A stretch of 64,000 nt of DNA from Streptomyces griseus subsp. griseus (GCF_000720255.1 NZ_JOJE01000048.1:1-64000), one strand, 5' to 3'. Shown: positions 9,277-18,431, counted from the stretch's first letter. Notes: generated by a model from the letters alone, not told the origin. Program-made: numbers and translations.

Positions 9277-10146
9277 TCACCGCGCGGTCGCCGAATCCCA
9301 GATCAAAGGCGTCTCGTCGAAGACCACGGCGATCTTGAACGGGGTTCCGGCCGCGATCGTCCTCGGCAGTGTCACGCTGCCCTTCTGCTTCTGGTCGAAG
9401 GCGACCGGGCCCAGGTCCGTGACCTTCCCGCCGGACGTGAGCAGGTAGACCCGGCCGGTCACGTTCGCGTGCGGGTCCGCGTCTGCCGGGTCGGACACCG
9501 CCGCGTCCTGGCCGACCGCGCCCGCGCTGCCGCCCTGCCAGCCGCCGGTCGTGATGACGTTGACGACCTTCCAGGTGCGGCCGTCGTCCGCGCTGGAGTA
9601 CAGGGCGATCGCCAGATCGCTGCGGTCACCGTCGTTGGACGGCCTCCAGTCGGGGTCGGCCGCCTTGTGTTCCTTGTAGTAGTGGTCGTCGCCGGACACC
9701 ACACTCGCGAGCAGCAGCGTGCCCGCCTTCAGGTTCCCGACGCTCTGCGGAAGCACGTACAGGTACGGGTTCGTCCAGTTGCTCGTGTACTTGGCGTACT
9801 CGGGGTCGGTTGACAGGTACGCCGGCGCCTTGACCTCGGACAGCGCCTGCCAGGTCGTTCCGCGGTCGTCGCTCTTGTAGACGGGGAGGGTCTCCCCGTC
9901 GGCGCTTCCCGTCCTGGGCACGACGGTGGCCTTCTCGAACGACGCGACCAGGCGCCCGCTCGGCAACTGTGCCGACTTCGGGTAGACGGCGCAGTTGCCC
10001 CGCCCCTTCAGGCATGGCTCGTTGCCGAGTCGGTAGAGGGTCCCGCCCGTCGGGTTGTAGGCCTGGGCGCCGGCGGCCGGCACCGCGAGCAACGCGGACG
10101 CCGCGGCGAAGGTGCCCAACGCCCTGCGTGTCCTACTTCTTCTCAT
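9277..10146 (-). CDS. Secreted BNR/Asp-box (sialidase-like propeller) protein, short
   Basis: This 289-residue protein has a signal peptide (arginine-rich start, hydrophobic core, AGAQA cleavage site near residue 30). Two Asp-boxes are visible, SDDRGTTW and SADDGRTW, the mark of sialidase/BNR beta-propellers. A six-bladed exo-sialidase domain normally needs more than 330 residues. Here only about 220 residues look propeller-like, and the last 60 are a different beta-rich segment, so this may be a truncated or fused derivative. ATG 10146 is preferred for its GAGGA ribosome site and the signal peptide behind it. Divergent from the EEP protein gene. Confidence 0.65.
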   Translation of the reverse strand: MRRSRTRRALGTFAAASALLAVPAAGAQAYNPTGGTLYRLGNEPCLKGRGNCAVYPKSAQLPSGRLVASFEKATVVPRTGSADGETLPVYKSDDRGTTWQALSEVKAPAYLSTDPEYAKYTSNWTNPYLYVLPQSVGNLKAGTLLLASVVSGDDHYYKEHKAADPDWRPSNDGDRSDLAIALYSSADDGRTWKVVNVITTGGWQGGSAGAVGQDAAVSDPADADPHANVTGRVYLLTSGGKVTDLGPVAFDQKQKGSVTLPRTIAAGTPFKIAVVFDETPLIWDSATAR

Positions 10147-10344
10147 GGTTCCTCCTCGAAGAAGCCGTCGGGCGTATGACTGCGCCGCCATGACTGCGCA
10201 GACATATGTACGCAGTTGAACTGTCCCCGTCAAGACCGTGAACAGGATCGCGCGATCGGCCGCTCTTGACGCAACCGGTGACAAGATTGTGTTACTCGCG
10301 GTAAGTTCCGGCCCTCCACTCCCCGTTCTCAGGAGTTCCGCTCC

Positions 10345-11685
10345 ATGCGCCGTCTACTCACCTGCCTCGCAGCGGCGTCAGCCGTGTTCGCCGGGTTCCT
10401 CACGAACGCGCCTCCCGCCGCCGCGGACACCACCTCCGGGTCCTTCAGCGTCCTCTCCTACAACGTCGCCGGGCTGCCGGAAAGCATTTCCAGCGCCCCC
10501 ACTCCGCGCCAGTCGAGCACGACGACCATCGGCAGCCGGACCGGCGGCTACGACGTGGTCAACGTCCAGGAAGACTTCAACTACCACGCCTACCTCTACG
10601 CCACCGACACGCACCCCTACCGCACCCCGACCAGCGGCGGAGCCGGTATCGGCAGCGGACTCAACACCATGTCGGGCATCCCCTACGACACCGACGACTT
10701 CGAGCGGGTGCGCTGGAACTCCTGCCAGTTCGACTCCGGCGACTGTCTCACGCCCAAGGGGTTCAGCTTCATGCGCGAGCGCCTCGCCGAAGGCGTGTAC
10801 GTCGACTTCTACAACCTCCACACCAACGCCGGCACGAACGACGGCGACCTGGCCTCGCGGGCGGACAACCTCAACCAGCTGACGGCCTTCATCAAGACCC
10901 ACTCGGCCGGAAACGCCGTCGTCGTCATGGGCGACACCAATACCCGCTACACCCGCTCCGGTGACACCATCGCCGAGTTCGCCGCGGCCAACGGCCTGAC
11001 CGACCCGTGGGTTCAGCTCATCCGCGGCGGCACACCGCCCGCGAAGGGCAGCGACGCCCTGGTCTGCGACCAGACCGGGCCCACGGTGCCCAACACCTGC
11101 GAGGTCGTCGACAAGGTCCTCTACCGCGGCAGCAAGCTCGTTTCCCTCCAGGCGACCTCGTACAACAACGAGCACGCCAAGTTCCTCACCGGTGACGGGC
11201 TGATGCTCTCCGACCACGACCCGATCAAGGTGGCGTTCACCTGGGCGCGCAACGCCGACTTCCAGCTCAGTGACCAGTTCGGCGGACCGCACGGCGACTA
11301 CTACACCGACATCGACGCCGTACCGGCGGGAGCCCGCCCCGTCACCCTCTCCTTGCGCAGCGGCTCCCGCCTCGACGGCGTCGGCCTGACGCTCGGCAAC
11401 GGCAGGACCCTCACCCACGGCGGAACCGGCGGCACGGTGTCGTCCCTGACGCTGGGCAGCGGGGAGTACATCACCTCAGCCCAACTGTGCCAAGGCCAGA
11501 AGGACGGCCGCACGCGCGTCTTCTACGCCAAGTTCAGCACGAACCTCGGCAACAGCCTGTCCGGCGGGACCACCACGTCCGACTGTCTGACGCGCACCGC
11601 GCCGTCGGGCTGGCAGATCGCCGGGTTCCACGGGCGGGCCGCCGGCGAGGTCGACAAGCTCGGCTTCATCTACACGAAGCGCTGA
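10345..11685 (+). CDS. Secreted endonuclease/exonuclease/phosphatase-family protein with jacalin-like lectin tail
   Basis: This 446-residue protein has a Sec signal peptide (cleavage near residue 27). Residues about 30-300 are an EEP-fold catalytic domain: LSYNVAGLPE at the start, VVMGDTNTRY in the middle and LSDHDPIKVAFTW at the end. These carry the Asn, Asp and Asp-His residues of sphingomyelinase/DNase-I-type phosphodiesterases. Residues about 305-446 resemble a jacalin-like beta-prism (FGGPHGDYY, repeated short Gly-rich strands). The layout suggests a sugar-targeted extracellular phosphodiesterase or lipase-type enzyme; the substrate is unknown. AGGAG at 10331 supports the ATG. Confidence 0.8.
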   Translation: MRRLLTCLAAASAVFAGFLTNAPPAAADTTSGSFSVLSYNVAGLPESISSAPTPRQSSTTTIGSRTGGYDVVNVQEDFNYHAYLYATDTHPYRTPTSGGAGIGSGLNTMSGIPYDTDDFERVRWNSCQFDSGDCLTPKGFSFMRERLAEGVYVDFYNLHTNAGTNDGDLASRADNLNQLTAFIKTHSAGNAVVVMGDTNTRYTRSGDTIAEFAAANGLTDPWVQLIRGGTPPAKGSDALVCDQTGPTVPNTCEVVDKVLYRGSKLVSLQATSYNNEHAKFLTGDGLMLSDHDPIKVAFTWARNADFQLSDQFGGPHGDYYTDIDAVPAGARPVTLSLRSGSRLDGVGLTLGNGRTLTHGGTGGTVSSLTLGSGEYITSAQLCQGQKDGRTRVFYAKFSTNLGNSLSGGTTTSDCLTRTAPSGWQIAGFHGRAAGEVDKLGFIYTKR

Positions 11686-11697
11686 CAGGGCCGGAGC

Positions 11698-11734
11698 GGC
11701 CCCGGGCGAGGACACCTGGGCCTCGCCCGGGGCC
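11698..11734 (+). terminator. Hairpin terminator after the EEP-jacalin gene
   Basis: Perfect 14-bp GC-rich stem (11698-11711 and 11721-11734) with a 9-nt loop, 12 bases past the stop, between convergent genes. Confidence 0.8.
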
Positions 11735-11766
11735 GTGCCGCTCGGGACCACTGACGGCGAGTGTCG

Positions 11767-12336
11767 TCAGGGCAGCCTGGGAAGCATGTCCCGGGCCGAG
11801 TGGCTCAGGCGGCGGAGGTTCTCGGCGAAGCCGTCCCGCTCCTCGACCGGCAGGGGCGCCAGGAAATAGCGCCTGATGTTCTCCACGTGCACCCGCGACG
11901 CCGCGACGGTGGTCCGCTCCCCCTGCGGGGTGAGGCACACGAGCTTCGCCCGCCGGTCAGCGGGATCCTCGACGCGCGCCACCAGCCCGGCCGCCTCCAT
12001 GCGGTCCACCAGGCGTGTCGCCCCTCCGGTGGTCAGCACCTGCTCCTGGGCGATGGCCCGCATCGACAGCCCCGGCTTCCCCGCCCGGCCCAGGATGAGC
12101 AGCACCTCGAACACCAGATGACTGACACCACACTCCGCCTCCAGAGCCCGGCCGAGAAGGTACTCCAGCCGGTTCGCAGCCCCCTGCAACCGACCGAAGG
12201 CGAGGACCAGCTCGTTGTCAGCGGCCTCCTCCGGCGTCGAGATCTCCGCCTGCTCGTCCACAGTTCTGGCGCCCCTTCCGTCCTGCCCCCCGTCCGTCCA
12301 CCGATCATCCCCCACGCCGGTCGTGGCATCGTCCAC
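11767..12336 (-). CDS. MarR-family transcriptional regulator
   Basis: This 189-residue protein carries a winged helix-turn-helix of the MarR type: SMRAIAQEQVLTTGGATRLVDRMEAAGLV is the recognition region in pieces, and EDPADRRAKLVCLT is the wing. Flanking helices would form the dimer. The acidic, low-complexity first 35 residues may be an extension from a start chosen too early. It lies just downstream of the AraC gene on the same strand, 39 bases apart, so the two may be cotranscribed. Target unknown. Confidence 0.83.
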   Translation of the reverse strand: MDDATTGVGDDRWTDGGQDGRGARTVDEQAEISTPEEAADNELVLAFGRLQGAANRLEYLLGRALEAECGVSHLVFEVLLILGRAGKPGLSMRAIAQEQVLTTGGATRLVDRMEAAGLVARVEDPADRRAKLVCLTPQGERTTVAASRVHVENIRRYFLAPLPVEERDGFAENLRRLSHSARDMLPRLP

Positions 12337-12375
12337 GGCCGGATCACCGTCTCACCGCTCGGGGCAGCTCCTCGT

Positions 12376-13317
12376 TCATTGCTGACCGTGATGGGTCTGG
12401 CGGAAGGTACCGGGGGTCGAGCCGGTGTGGCGGGTGAAGAACTTGCCGAAGTTGGTGGGTTCGGGGAAGCCCAGGCGGCGGGCGATGGTCGCCACCGGTT
12501 CGTCGGTGTGGGCGAGCAGCCGCTGGGCCTCCAGGGCTACGCGGCCGTCGATGACGTGCTTGACGGGCTGTCCGGTGGCGGAAACGCAGGCGCGGGTGAG
12601 GGTCTTGACGGTGTAGCCGAGGCGGTGGGCGTAGTCGGCGGCGCGGCGGGTGGTGGCGTAGGAGCGTTCCAGCTCGGCGCGGAAGCGGGCATAGACCTCG
12701 CCGCCCGCGTGCGGGTCGCCGCCGCCGTCGGGGTGCGGCAGCCGGTCGACCTGCAACAGCACGGTGGCCAGCAGGAGTTGGAGTATCTCGGCCGAGATCG
12801 TCGGCTCCGGCCTGCCGTACTCGGCGCGCAACTGGCCCAGCAGGGTGGACAGCACCGCGTACTCGGGGCCGGCGCCCAGCTGCCAGCACCCGGGCCCGTA
12901 CCACTCGTTGACCAGTCGGTCGGCGCTGCTGGAGTGGGGCGGGAAGGCCGGCGTGAACAGCAGGTGCGTGCCGCCGGCAGTACCCGGCCGCACGAAGCTC
13001 TGCACCTGTCCGGGGCGGATCCACAGCAGGGTGCCGGGACGGCAGGGATGCGTCACGAAGTCGATGGCGTGTTCACCGCTGCCCTCGGTGATGAGGGTGA
13101 GGGTGTGGAAGTCGACCCGGTGCACCGCGCCCGGCCGAGTGCGCCGACGGCGGCGCCGCTCGTGCAGGGTGGCCAGGTCGATGATCTCGAAGCCGGGGAT
13201 CCGTTCCTCGGGCGGGTTGAAGTCCAACCGAGGGATGGCACCGCCCCGGGAAGGATCCGCCGCGTCATTTGCCGCGTCACGGTCCGCGGGGGTCATCACC
13301 GTCTCCGCGGGGATCAT
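12376..13317 (-). CDS. AraC-family regulator
   Basis: This 313-residue protein has an N-terminal cupin-like sensor domain (FHTLTLITEGSGEHAIDF, then GTLLWIRPGQVQSF). A C-terminal double helix-turn-helix follows (ARRLGFPEPTNFGKFFTRHTG and TPGTFRQ). It diverges from the metallo-hydrolase gene at 13446 across a 128-bp gap, so it probably controls that gene. Confidence 0.85.
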   Translation of the reverse strand: MIPAETVMTPADRDAANDAADPSRGGAIPRLDFNPPEERIPGFEIIDLATLHERRRRRRTRPGAVHRVDFHTLTLITEGSGEHAIDFVTHPCRPGTLLWIRPGQVQSFVRPGTAGGTHLLFTPAFPPHSSSADRLVNEWYGPGCWQLGAGPEYAVLSTLLGQLRAEYGRPEPTISAEILQLLLATVLLQVDRLPHPDGGGDPHAGGEVYARFRAELERSYATTRRAADYAHRLGYTVKTLTRACVSATGQPVKHVIDGRVALEAQRLLAHTDEPVATIARRLGFPEPTNFGKFFTRHTGSTPGTFRQTHHGQQ

Positions 13318-13445
13318 CTCGGTCTCCTGAATGTCCTCGATTTACCATGCCGCGTCTCCAGCGTATCTCGTCTGCCTGCGGTTTCGCGGCGAGAGTAGAG
13401 GGCGTCAAGGCGGCGCGAGGCCGCGCTCACCGCAAGGAGAATTTC

Positions 13446-14225
13446 ATGAACGGCACGGTCACGGTCCTCGACAAGGGCGCGGTCCGCATCCACAGCTACA
13501 TGTCCCCGGCGGACACCTTCCACACCACCACCCAGCTGATCGAGACCTCCGCGCGGATCATCGCGATCGACGCCCAACTGCTCCCCGCCTACGCGGACGA
13601 GGCGGTCGCCTACGCCGCGGGGCTCGGCAAGCCGCTGGACCGGCTCGTCGTCACCCACGCCCACCCCGACCACTACAACGGCGCCGCCCGCTTCGGCGTC
13701 CCCGTCCACGCCCTGGCCGACGTGCGCGAGCAGATCGTGGCGCGCGGCGACAGCCACCTGCCCACCGGCCAGGTCGTCCCGGTCACCGATTTCACGCCGA
13801 CCGTGGAGCTCGTCCCCGGCACCGAGGTCATCGACGGCGTCCCGTTCGTCTTCGAGGCCGTCTCCGGCGGTGAGGCCGCCGACGAACTGCTCGTCAAGCT
13901 GCCCGAGCAGGGCGTTCTGGTCGCGCAGGACCTGGTCTACAACGACGTCCACCTCTACCTGGGCAACAACGACATCACCGGCTGGCAGCAGGTGGTCGAC
14001 GCGCTCGCCGCCGAGTCCGGCTACGACACGATCCTGGCGGGGCACGGCCTGCCGACGGGACCGGAGGTCTACGACGCGGTGCGCCGCTACCTCGCCGACG
14101 CCCACGAACTGCTCGGCGACGACGGCGAGGCGTACAAGAAGGCGATCGTGGACCGCTACCCCTCCCACGTCGGCCCGTTCATCATCGACATCGCCAACCG
14201 GTCGCTGTTCGGCGCGGGCCACTGA
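13446..14225 (+). CDS. Metallo-beta-lactamase-fold hydrolase
   Basis: This 259-residue protein has an intact zinc motif, THAHPDHYNG, with later AGHG and Asp-bearing LVAQDLVYND blocks consistent with a metal centre. An AAGGAG site 8 bases upstream sets the ATG. Unlike the protein at 7604-8410 it keeps the full HxHxDH. Divergent from the AraC regulator. Substrate unknown; related proteins are lactonases, thioesterases or persulfide-type hydrolases. Confidence 0.83.
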   Translation: MNGTVTVLDKGAVRIHSYMSPADTFHTTTQLIETSARIIAIDAQLLPAYADEAVAYAAGLGKPLDRLVVTHAHPDHYNGAARFGVPVHALADVREQIVARGDSHLPTGQVVPVTDFTPTVELVPGTEVIDGVPFVFEAVSGGEAADELLVKLPEQGVLVAQDLVYNDVHLYLGNNDITGWQQVVDALAAESGYDTILAGHGLPTGPEVYDAVRRYLADAHELLGDDGEAYKKAIVDRYPSHVGPFIIDIANRSLFGAGH

Positions 14226-14259
14226 GCCCGGTCCCCTGCTTCTTGCCTCCCCCGAGAGG

Positions 14260-14370
14260 GGCGGGTCGAGCAGCACCCCCGTCATCGCGGGTGCCGGTCT
14301 CGCGGTCGTGGTGGCCGGCACCGGCGCGGTGTACTTCGCGCGCAGGCGCCGTACGGTCGGTCGGAGCTGA
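14260..14370 (+). pseudogene. Remnant of a cell-surface protein membrane anchor
   Basis: An open stretch of 36 codons encodes Ser/Thr-rich residues, one hydrophobic segment (VIAGAGLAVVVAGTGAVYF) and a tail of four arginines, then a stop. This is the usual C-terminal end of a streptomycete membrane-anchored surface protein. No start or ectodomain precedes it; it follows the metallo-hydrolase gene directly. Confidence 0.4.
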
Positions 14371-14443
14371 CGGCGACCATCACCGCCCCACTCCGGGGAG
14401 GCAGGCCGCTCGCGGTGTCGCGGGCGGCCTGCCCGACGCGGTT

Positions 14444-15460
14444 CTACCGGCCGCCGGGGTGCAGCCCCAGCCAACCCGGGGACGGTTCCCCGGTGACCTC
14501 ACCGACGTAGAGCGTCAGTTGCTGGCGGAAGCGCTCCGCCATGGACCGGTCCTCCATGAACGCGGCGAAACCGTCCACATGGGCGTTGGGGTAGTCCCAG
14601 ATGGGACGGTAGCCCTGGTGGGCGGCGACGTCGGTGCGGACCGACCACATGTAGAAGTCGGACTGGGTCTGCTTCGACAGCCACCAGTTCAGGTAGAGCT
14701 TGGCGGCGGCCGGGTGCTTGGCGTCCTTGAAGATGGCGGCGCGCTGGGACCAGGCCATGAAGGGGTCGTGACGCGGGACGACGAAGCGGGTCTTCACTCC
14801 GGGGGCCGGGGTGAGCATGCCGTCGGTGCCCAGGGCGACGGACGCGGTGCCCGCCTCCACCCGGTCCGCGGGTTCCTGCGTACCGCGCACCCAGGCGACC
14901 TCCTGGGCGACGAACCGCCGGAGCCAGTCCCAGCCGTACGTGTCGACGATGGTCTTGTAGAGGTAGAGGACCGCGTCGTCGTCGTTCGGGTACGTCGAGA
15001 CGATCTTTCCCTTCCAACGCGGGTCGAGGAGGTCACGGGCGGACGCCGACGGCTTCTAGCCCGACTTGTCGACGTTGTAGACGGTGGAGAAGGCGTCGAC
15101 GAAGATGCCGGTCCAGGCGCCGTCCGGATCCTTGAAGGCGGGGTGCACCCGGGAGAAGCCGGCGGGCTTGTAGGGGAGCAGCGCCCCTTCGCGCTTCCAC
15201 CGGGGGAAGTCCTGGAGGGTCTGGAGCTGTACGACGTCGGGCACGAGGGTGCCGGTGGCGAGCTGGTTGTCGATGCGCGCGTCGTGGAACTTGCTGTAGT
15301 CCACGACGATGTCCAGCGTGATGCCGGGGAACGCCTTTTCGAACGCGGCCTTGTTGGCGTCCTGTTGGGTCGCGGTGTCACCGCCCGCGTAGACGGTGAG
15401 GGTACCGCCCTCCGCCTTCGCCTCGCGGTACAGCCGGCGCAGGCTCCTGGTTTCCTCTCC
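14444..15460 (-). pseudogene. Family-1 extracellular solute-binding protein, 5'-truncated and interrupted by an amber codon
   Basis: Reading on the minus strand, the frame starts near 15460 with LTVYAGGDTATQQDANKAAFE. It runs through DYSKFHDARIDNQLATG and AFSTVYNVDKSG to an in-frame TAG at 15058-15056, then continues in the same frame with KPSASARDLLDPRWKGKI to the normal end at 14444. It resembles iron/thiamine/spermidine-type binding proteins. The signal peptide and start are missing because the gene abuts the unrelated fragment at 15480. Both lesions argue for a dead gene; no transporter genes are beside it. Confidence 0.78.
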
Positions 15461-15479
15461 GAGTTGTGCCGCCTGCCCC

Positions 15480-16297
15480 GTTCCGGCGCCGAGTGCGACT
15501 CCAGCGGCTGTTCGCCCAAGGGCAACACAGCGGCCAAGGCGGTCGACGGGTCCACCGCCACCCGCTGGTGCGCGAACGACGGCAACACCGGCCACTGGCT
15601 CAAGGTCGACCTCGGCTCGACGCGCTCGCTGACCGGCACCCGTATCGCCTGGGAGCTGGACAAGACCAACTACCGCTACAAGATCGAGGGATCCACCGAC
15701 AACAGCACATGGACCGTGCTCGTCGACAACACATCCACCATCAGCACGAGCAGGTCCAGGCGGCCGTGTTCCAGGCCCAGGCACGATACCGTCCGGGTCA
15801 CCGTCACCGGCCTGCCTGCCGCCACCTGGGCGTCCCTTCGCAGTCTGGAGGTCTACGACCGGCCCTTCAGCGCGGACCTGGGCACCTACAAGATCATCAA
15901 CGGCAGGAGCGCCAAGGCGATGGACGTCGCCGACGCATCGACCGCCGACGGCGCCCCGGTCATCCAGTGGCCTTATGACGGCGGGGCCAACCAGCGGTGG
16001 AGCCTCCTGCCGAACAACGACGGCTCCTACCGGCTGCACAACGTCAAGAGCGGCAAGCTCCTGCAGAGCCCCAACTCCACCCAGGGCGCCACCCTGACCC
16101 AGGGCACCGACAGCGGTGACGACAGCCAGTGGTGGAAGCTGGTCCCCTCGGCCACCAGCGGCTTCCACCGGCTCGTCAACGTCCACACCGGATGGTGCGC
16201 CGACGTCGCCGGCGGATCGACCGACGACCGCGCCAACATCATCCAGTGGCCCATCGCCGGCGGCACCAACCAGGACTGGCAGATCACCAACCTGTGA
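15480..16297 (+). pseudogene. C-terminal fragment of a secreted glycosidase: discoidin (CBM32) plus ricin-type lectin
   Basis: A plus-strand frame opens inside a discoidin domain (AAKAVDGSTATRWCAND, then GHWLKVDLG) and ends with a ricin B beta-trefoil (TYKIINGRSAKAMDVAD, three QW-type repeats) and a stop at 16297. Between about 15747 and 15790 the homologous peptide (EQVQAAVFQAQARY) is found only in another frame, so two compensating indels garble about 14 residues. There is no signal peptide or catalytic domain. It begins where the oppositely oriented binding-protein remnant also begins. Confidence 0.75.
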
Positions 16298-16313
16298 CCC
16301 TCACGCGTCGGAC

Positions 16314-16350
16314 GAGTCGGGTGGTGGGCCGCTCATCCACCACCCGACTC
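16314..16350 (+). terminator. Hairpin terminator
   Basis: Perfect 14-bp stem (16314-16327 and 16337-16350) with a 9-nt loop, 17 bases after the stop of the lectin fragment. Confidence 0.82.
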
Positions 16351-16419
16351 GGTGGGCCACGATTCTCCGTTGCCGAGGAGGCCGGCCGGCCCCGATCCTG
16401 AGGCGATGAGGATCTTCAC

Positions 16420-17091
16420 ATGCGGCTGAGGCTGCGCCGGTTCAGGCCCTGGATCGGGCCGCACGAGCACCGTGTCGTCCAGCCGGGGCAGCCCCTTCGC
16501 CACACCTCGCTGCGCGCCCCCGAGCCCATCGGCCTGCTGCTCGGCGACCACGACGGGCTGAACCGGCTCGCGGGCCTGTTCTCCTTCGCCGCCTCCTCCC
16601 GGCACACGATCGTCCACATACCCCTACGTGACGGCGCTCCTCCCGACGAGGGCGTCGGCGAACTCGTCGACCTCGTCCTGGCCCACCGCGCGCTCGGCCT
16701 GCGCCCCAGCGCGTGGCCCCGGCTGCGGCGCAAGCTGGTGAACGGCACCGCGCTGACCGTCCGTACCGACGAGGCGCGCACCGCCCGGGACGCCGCCTCC
16801 CGGCGGGAGCGCCGGGAGCGGGCCGGCTGCCGGGACGAGTTGCGGCACGCCACCCACGCCCGGACGTTCTTCCTGTTCGGCGACCGGGACGTCTTCGCCG
16901 AGATCGCGATGGACCTGGCCGAGGCGGCGGGCCGGGGCCCGCACCGGAAGGGGGTCGACGAGGGCCACTCGGCGCTGATGTCGGCGCTTCCCACGCTGGT
17001 CCAGACGCCCGGTGGCGGGCATCCCCTCGAGGTGCTGATCTGCTACAAGCCGTATCCGCCGTACGCGCACTTCAGGCCGCCTGGACGCTGA
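16420..17091 (+). CDS. Protein of unknown function
   Basis: I do not recognise this 223-residue protein. The first 15 residues are arginine-rich, and the middle contains an Arg/Glu-rich helical segment around residues 118-140. The C-terminus holds PLEVLICYKPYPPYAHF. No signal peptide or membrane segment is evident. Codon use matches the neighbours. It precedes the MpaB-type oxygenase gene by about 80 bases on the same strand and could share its transcript. Confidence 0.55.
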   Translation: MRLRLRRFRPWIGPHEHRVVQPGQPLRHTSLRAPEPIGLLLGDHDGLNRLAGLFSFAASSRHTIVHIPLRDGAPPDEGVGELVDLVLAHRALGLRPSAWPRLRRKLVNGTALTVRTDEARTARDAASRRERRERAGCRDELRHATHARTFFLFGDRDVFAEIAMDLAEAAGRGPHRKGVDEGHSALMSALPTLVQTPGGGHPLEVLICYKPYPPYAHFRPPGR

Positions 17092-17172
17092 GCCGGGCGG
17101 CGACAGCGGACCGCCGTGCCGGGGTTCGGGCGGGCATGGCGGACACTGGACGCAGACGAGGGGAGGCCGACC

Positions 17173-18021
17173 GTGCTGACCGTACTCCGTGAACAGCTGG
17201 GCCAAGCGCTGTTCCGCCGGGTCGCCGGCCCCGGCGGCTCGGCCACACGTGCCCGCATCCACGACACTCCCGGCTCGCGCTGGTTCGAACCGGAGCGCCC
17301 GATCCGCGCGGTCCACGGCGACGCCTCCATGTTCATCGGCGGGCTGAGCGCACTGCTTCTGCAGTCCCTGCACCCGCTCGCCATGGCGGCGGTGGCCGGG
17401 CACTCCGGTTACCGCGGCGACCCCTGGGGCCGGCTCCAGCGCACCAGCACCTTCCTGGCCGTGACGACGTACGGCACCGCCGCGGACGCCCAGCAGGCGG
17501 TCGACCACGTCCGTGGGATCCACGAGCGGGTCCGGGGGAGGACGGCCGAGGGTCTGTCCTACCACGCGGCCGACGCGCACCTCCTCGGCTGGGTGCACGC
17601 GGCCGAGACGGAGAGTTTCCTGCGTGCGCACCAGCGCTACGGTGCCGCTCCCCTGGACGCGGAGGGATACGACGCCTACGTCGCCGACACCGCACGTGTC
17701 GCCGAGGCCCTGGGTGTGGTCGATCCGCCTCGCGACCACCGTGGGCTGTCCGAGCGCCTCGCCGCTTACCGGCCCGAACTGAAGGCCACGCCCGAGGCGC
17801 GCGCCGCCGCACGCTTTCTCCTGTTCCAGCCCCCGCTCCCCCTCGCGGCACGACCGTTCTACGCCGGCCTGGCCGCGAACGCCGTCGCGCTGCTCCCGCC
17901 GTGGGCCCGGAGCATGCTCTGGCTCCCCCACCTCCCCATGGTCGAGGACATCGCCGTACGCCCCGCGGGCCACGTACTGACCAGAACCATCCGCTGGGCC
18001 ATGACCACCCCCTCCTCGTGA
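17173..18021 (+). CDS. MpaB/rubber-oxygenase-type (DUF2236) protein
   Basis: This 282-residue protein matches the oxygenase MpaB family. The family's conserved N-terminal block is seen as GDASMFIGG, LLLQSLHPLAM and GHSGYRGDPWGR, with further histidines in SYHAADAHLLGWVH. Members bind b-type haem and include fungal MpaB' and latex-clearing protein relatives; most bacterial ones are uncharacterised. GTG 17173 is preferred over an ATG 57 bases upstream because GGGAGG lies just before it. Substrate unknown. Confidence 0.8.
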   Translation: MLTVLREQLGQALFRRVAGPGGSATRARIHDTPGSRWFEPERPIRAVHGDASMFIGGLSALLLQSLHPLAMAAVAGHSGYRGDPWGRLQRTSTFLAVTTYGTAADAQQAVDHVRGIHERVRGRTAEGLSYHAADAHLLGWVHAAETESFLRAHQRYGAAPLDAEGYDAYVADTARVAEALGVVDPPRDHRGLSERLAAYRPELKATPEARAAARFLLFQPPLPLAARPFYAGLAANAVALLPPWARSMLWLPHLPMVEDIAVRPAGHVLTRTIRWAMTTPSS

Positions 18022-18022
18022 A

Positions 18023-18058
18023 CCTCCCGGCCCCCGGATTCGGCCATGGGCCGGGAGG
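18023..18058. terminator. Bidirectional hairpin between convergent genes
   Basis: Perfect 11-bp stem (18023-18033 and 18048-18058) directly after the oxygenase stop and facing the convergent small membrane protein gene. Confidence 0.78.
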
Positions 18059-18072
18059 ACTGCTGGTCTCCG

Positions 18073-18348
18073 TCAGCCGGCCTTCTGCCGTTCCCGAAGT
18101 TCGTGGACGTCGGCGGTGAGGGTGCCGTCCTGCTGTTCGTAGTGGGACAGCGCGAGACCGAGGCCGAAGAAGGTGGGTGCCCATTCACCGACGAAGATGC
18201 CCCAGCGGTCCGCGCGCTCCAGGCCGGTGCCGGGTTCCATCTTCAGAGAGCCCATCCAGCTGACGAACGTGAAGCCGATGGATACCACGGCAGCCATGTA
18301 GGCGTGCTCGCTTCTGATGCCCATGTCATGCATCTTCTTGATGATCAT
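18073..18348 (-). CDS. Small two-span membrane protein, unknown function
   Basis: This 91-residue protein has two hydrophobic segments (about residues 16-35 and 47-66) separated by a short charged loop and followed by a polar tail (TADVHELRERQ). Related short proteins are common beside regulators in streptomycetes, but I cannot assign a role. The divergent neighbour is absent; upstream lies the SpoIIE gene on the same strand. Confidence 0.6.
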   Translation of the reverse strand: MIIKKMHDMGIRSEHAYMAAVVSIGFTFVSWMGSLKMEPGTGLERADRWGIFVGEWAPTFFGLGLALSHYEQQDGTLTADVHELRERQKAG

Positions 18349-18431
18349 GATCGCTCCGTTTCCCGTGGGGGTTCACAGACGGAGTGCCCACACCGCGGCC
18401 TACCATTCACCCTTTTTGGGCGCTATGTCGG

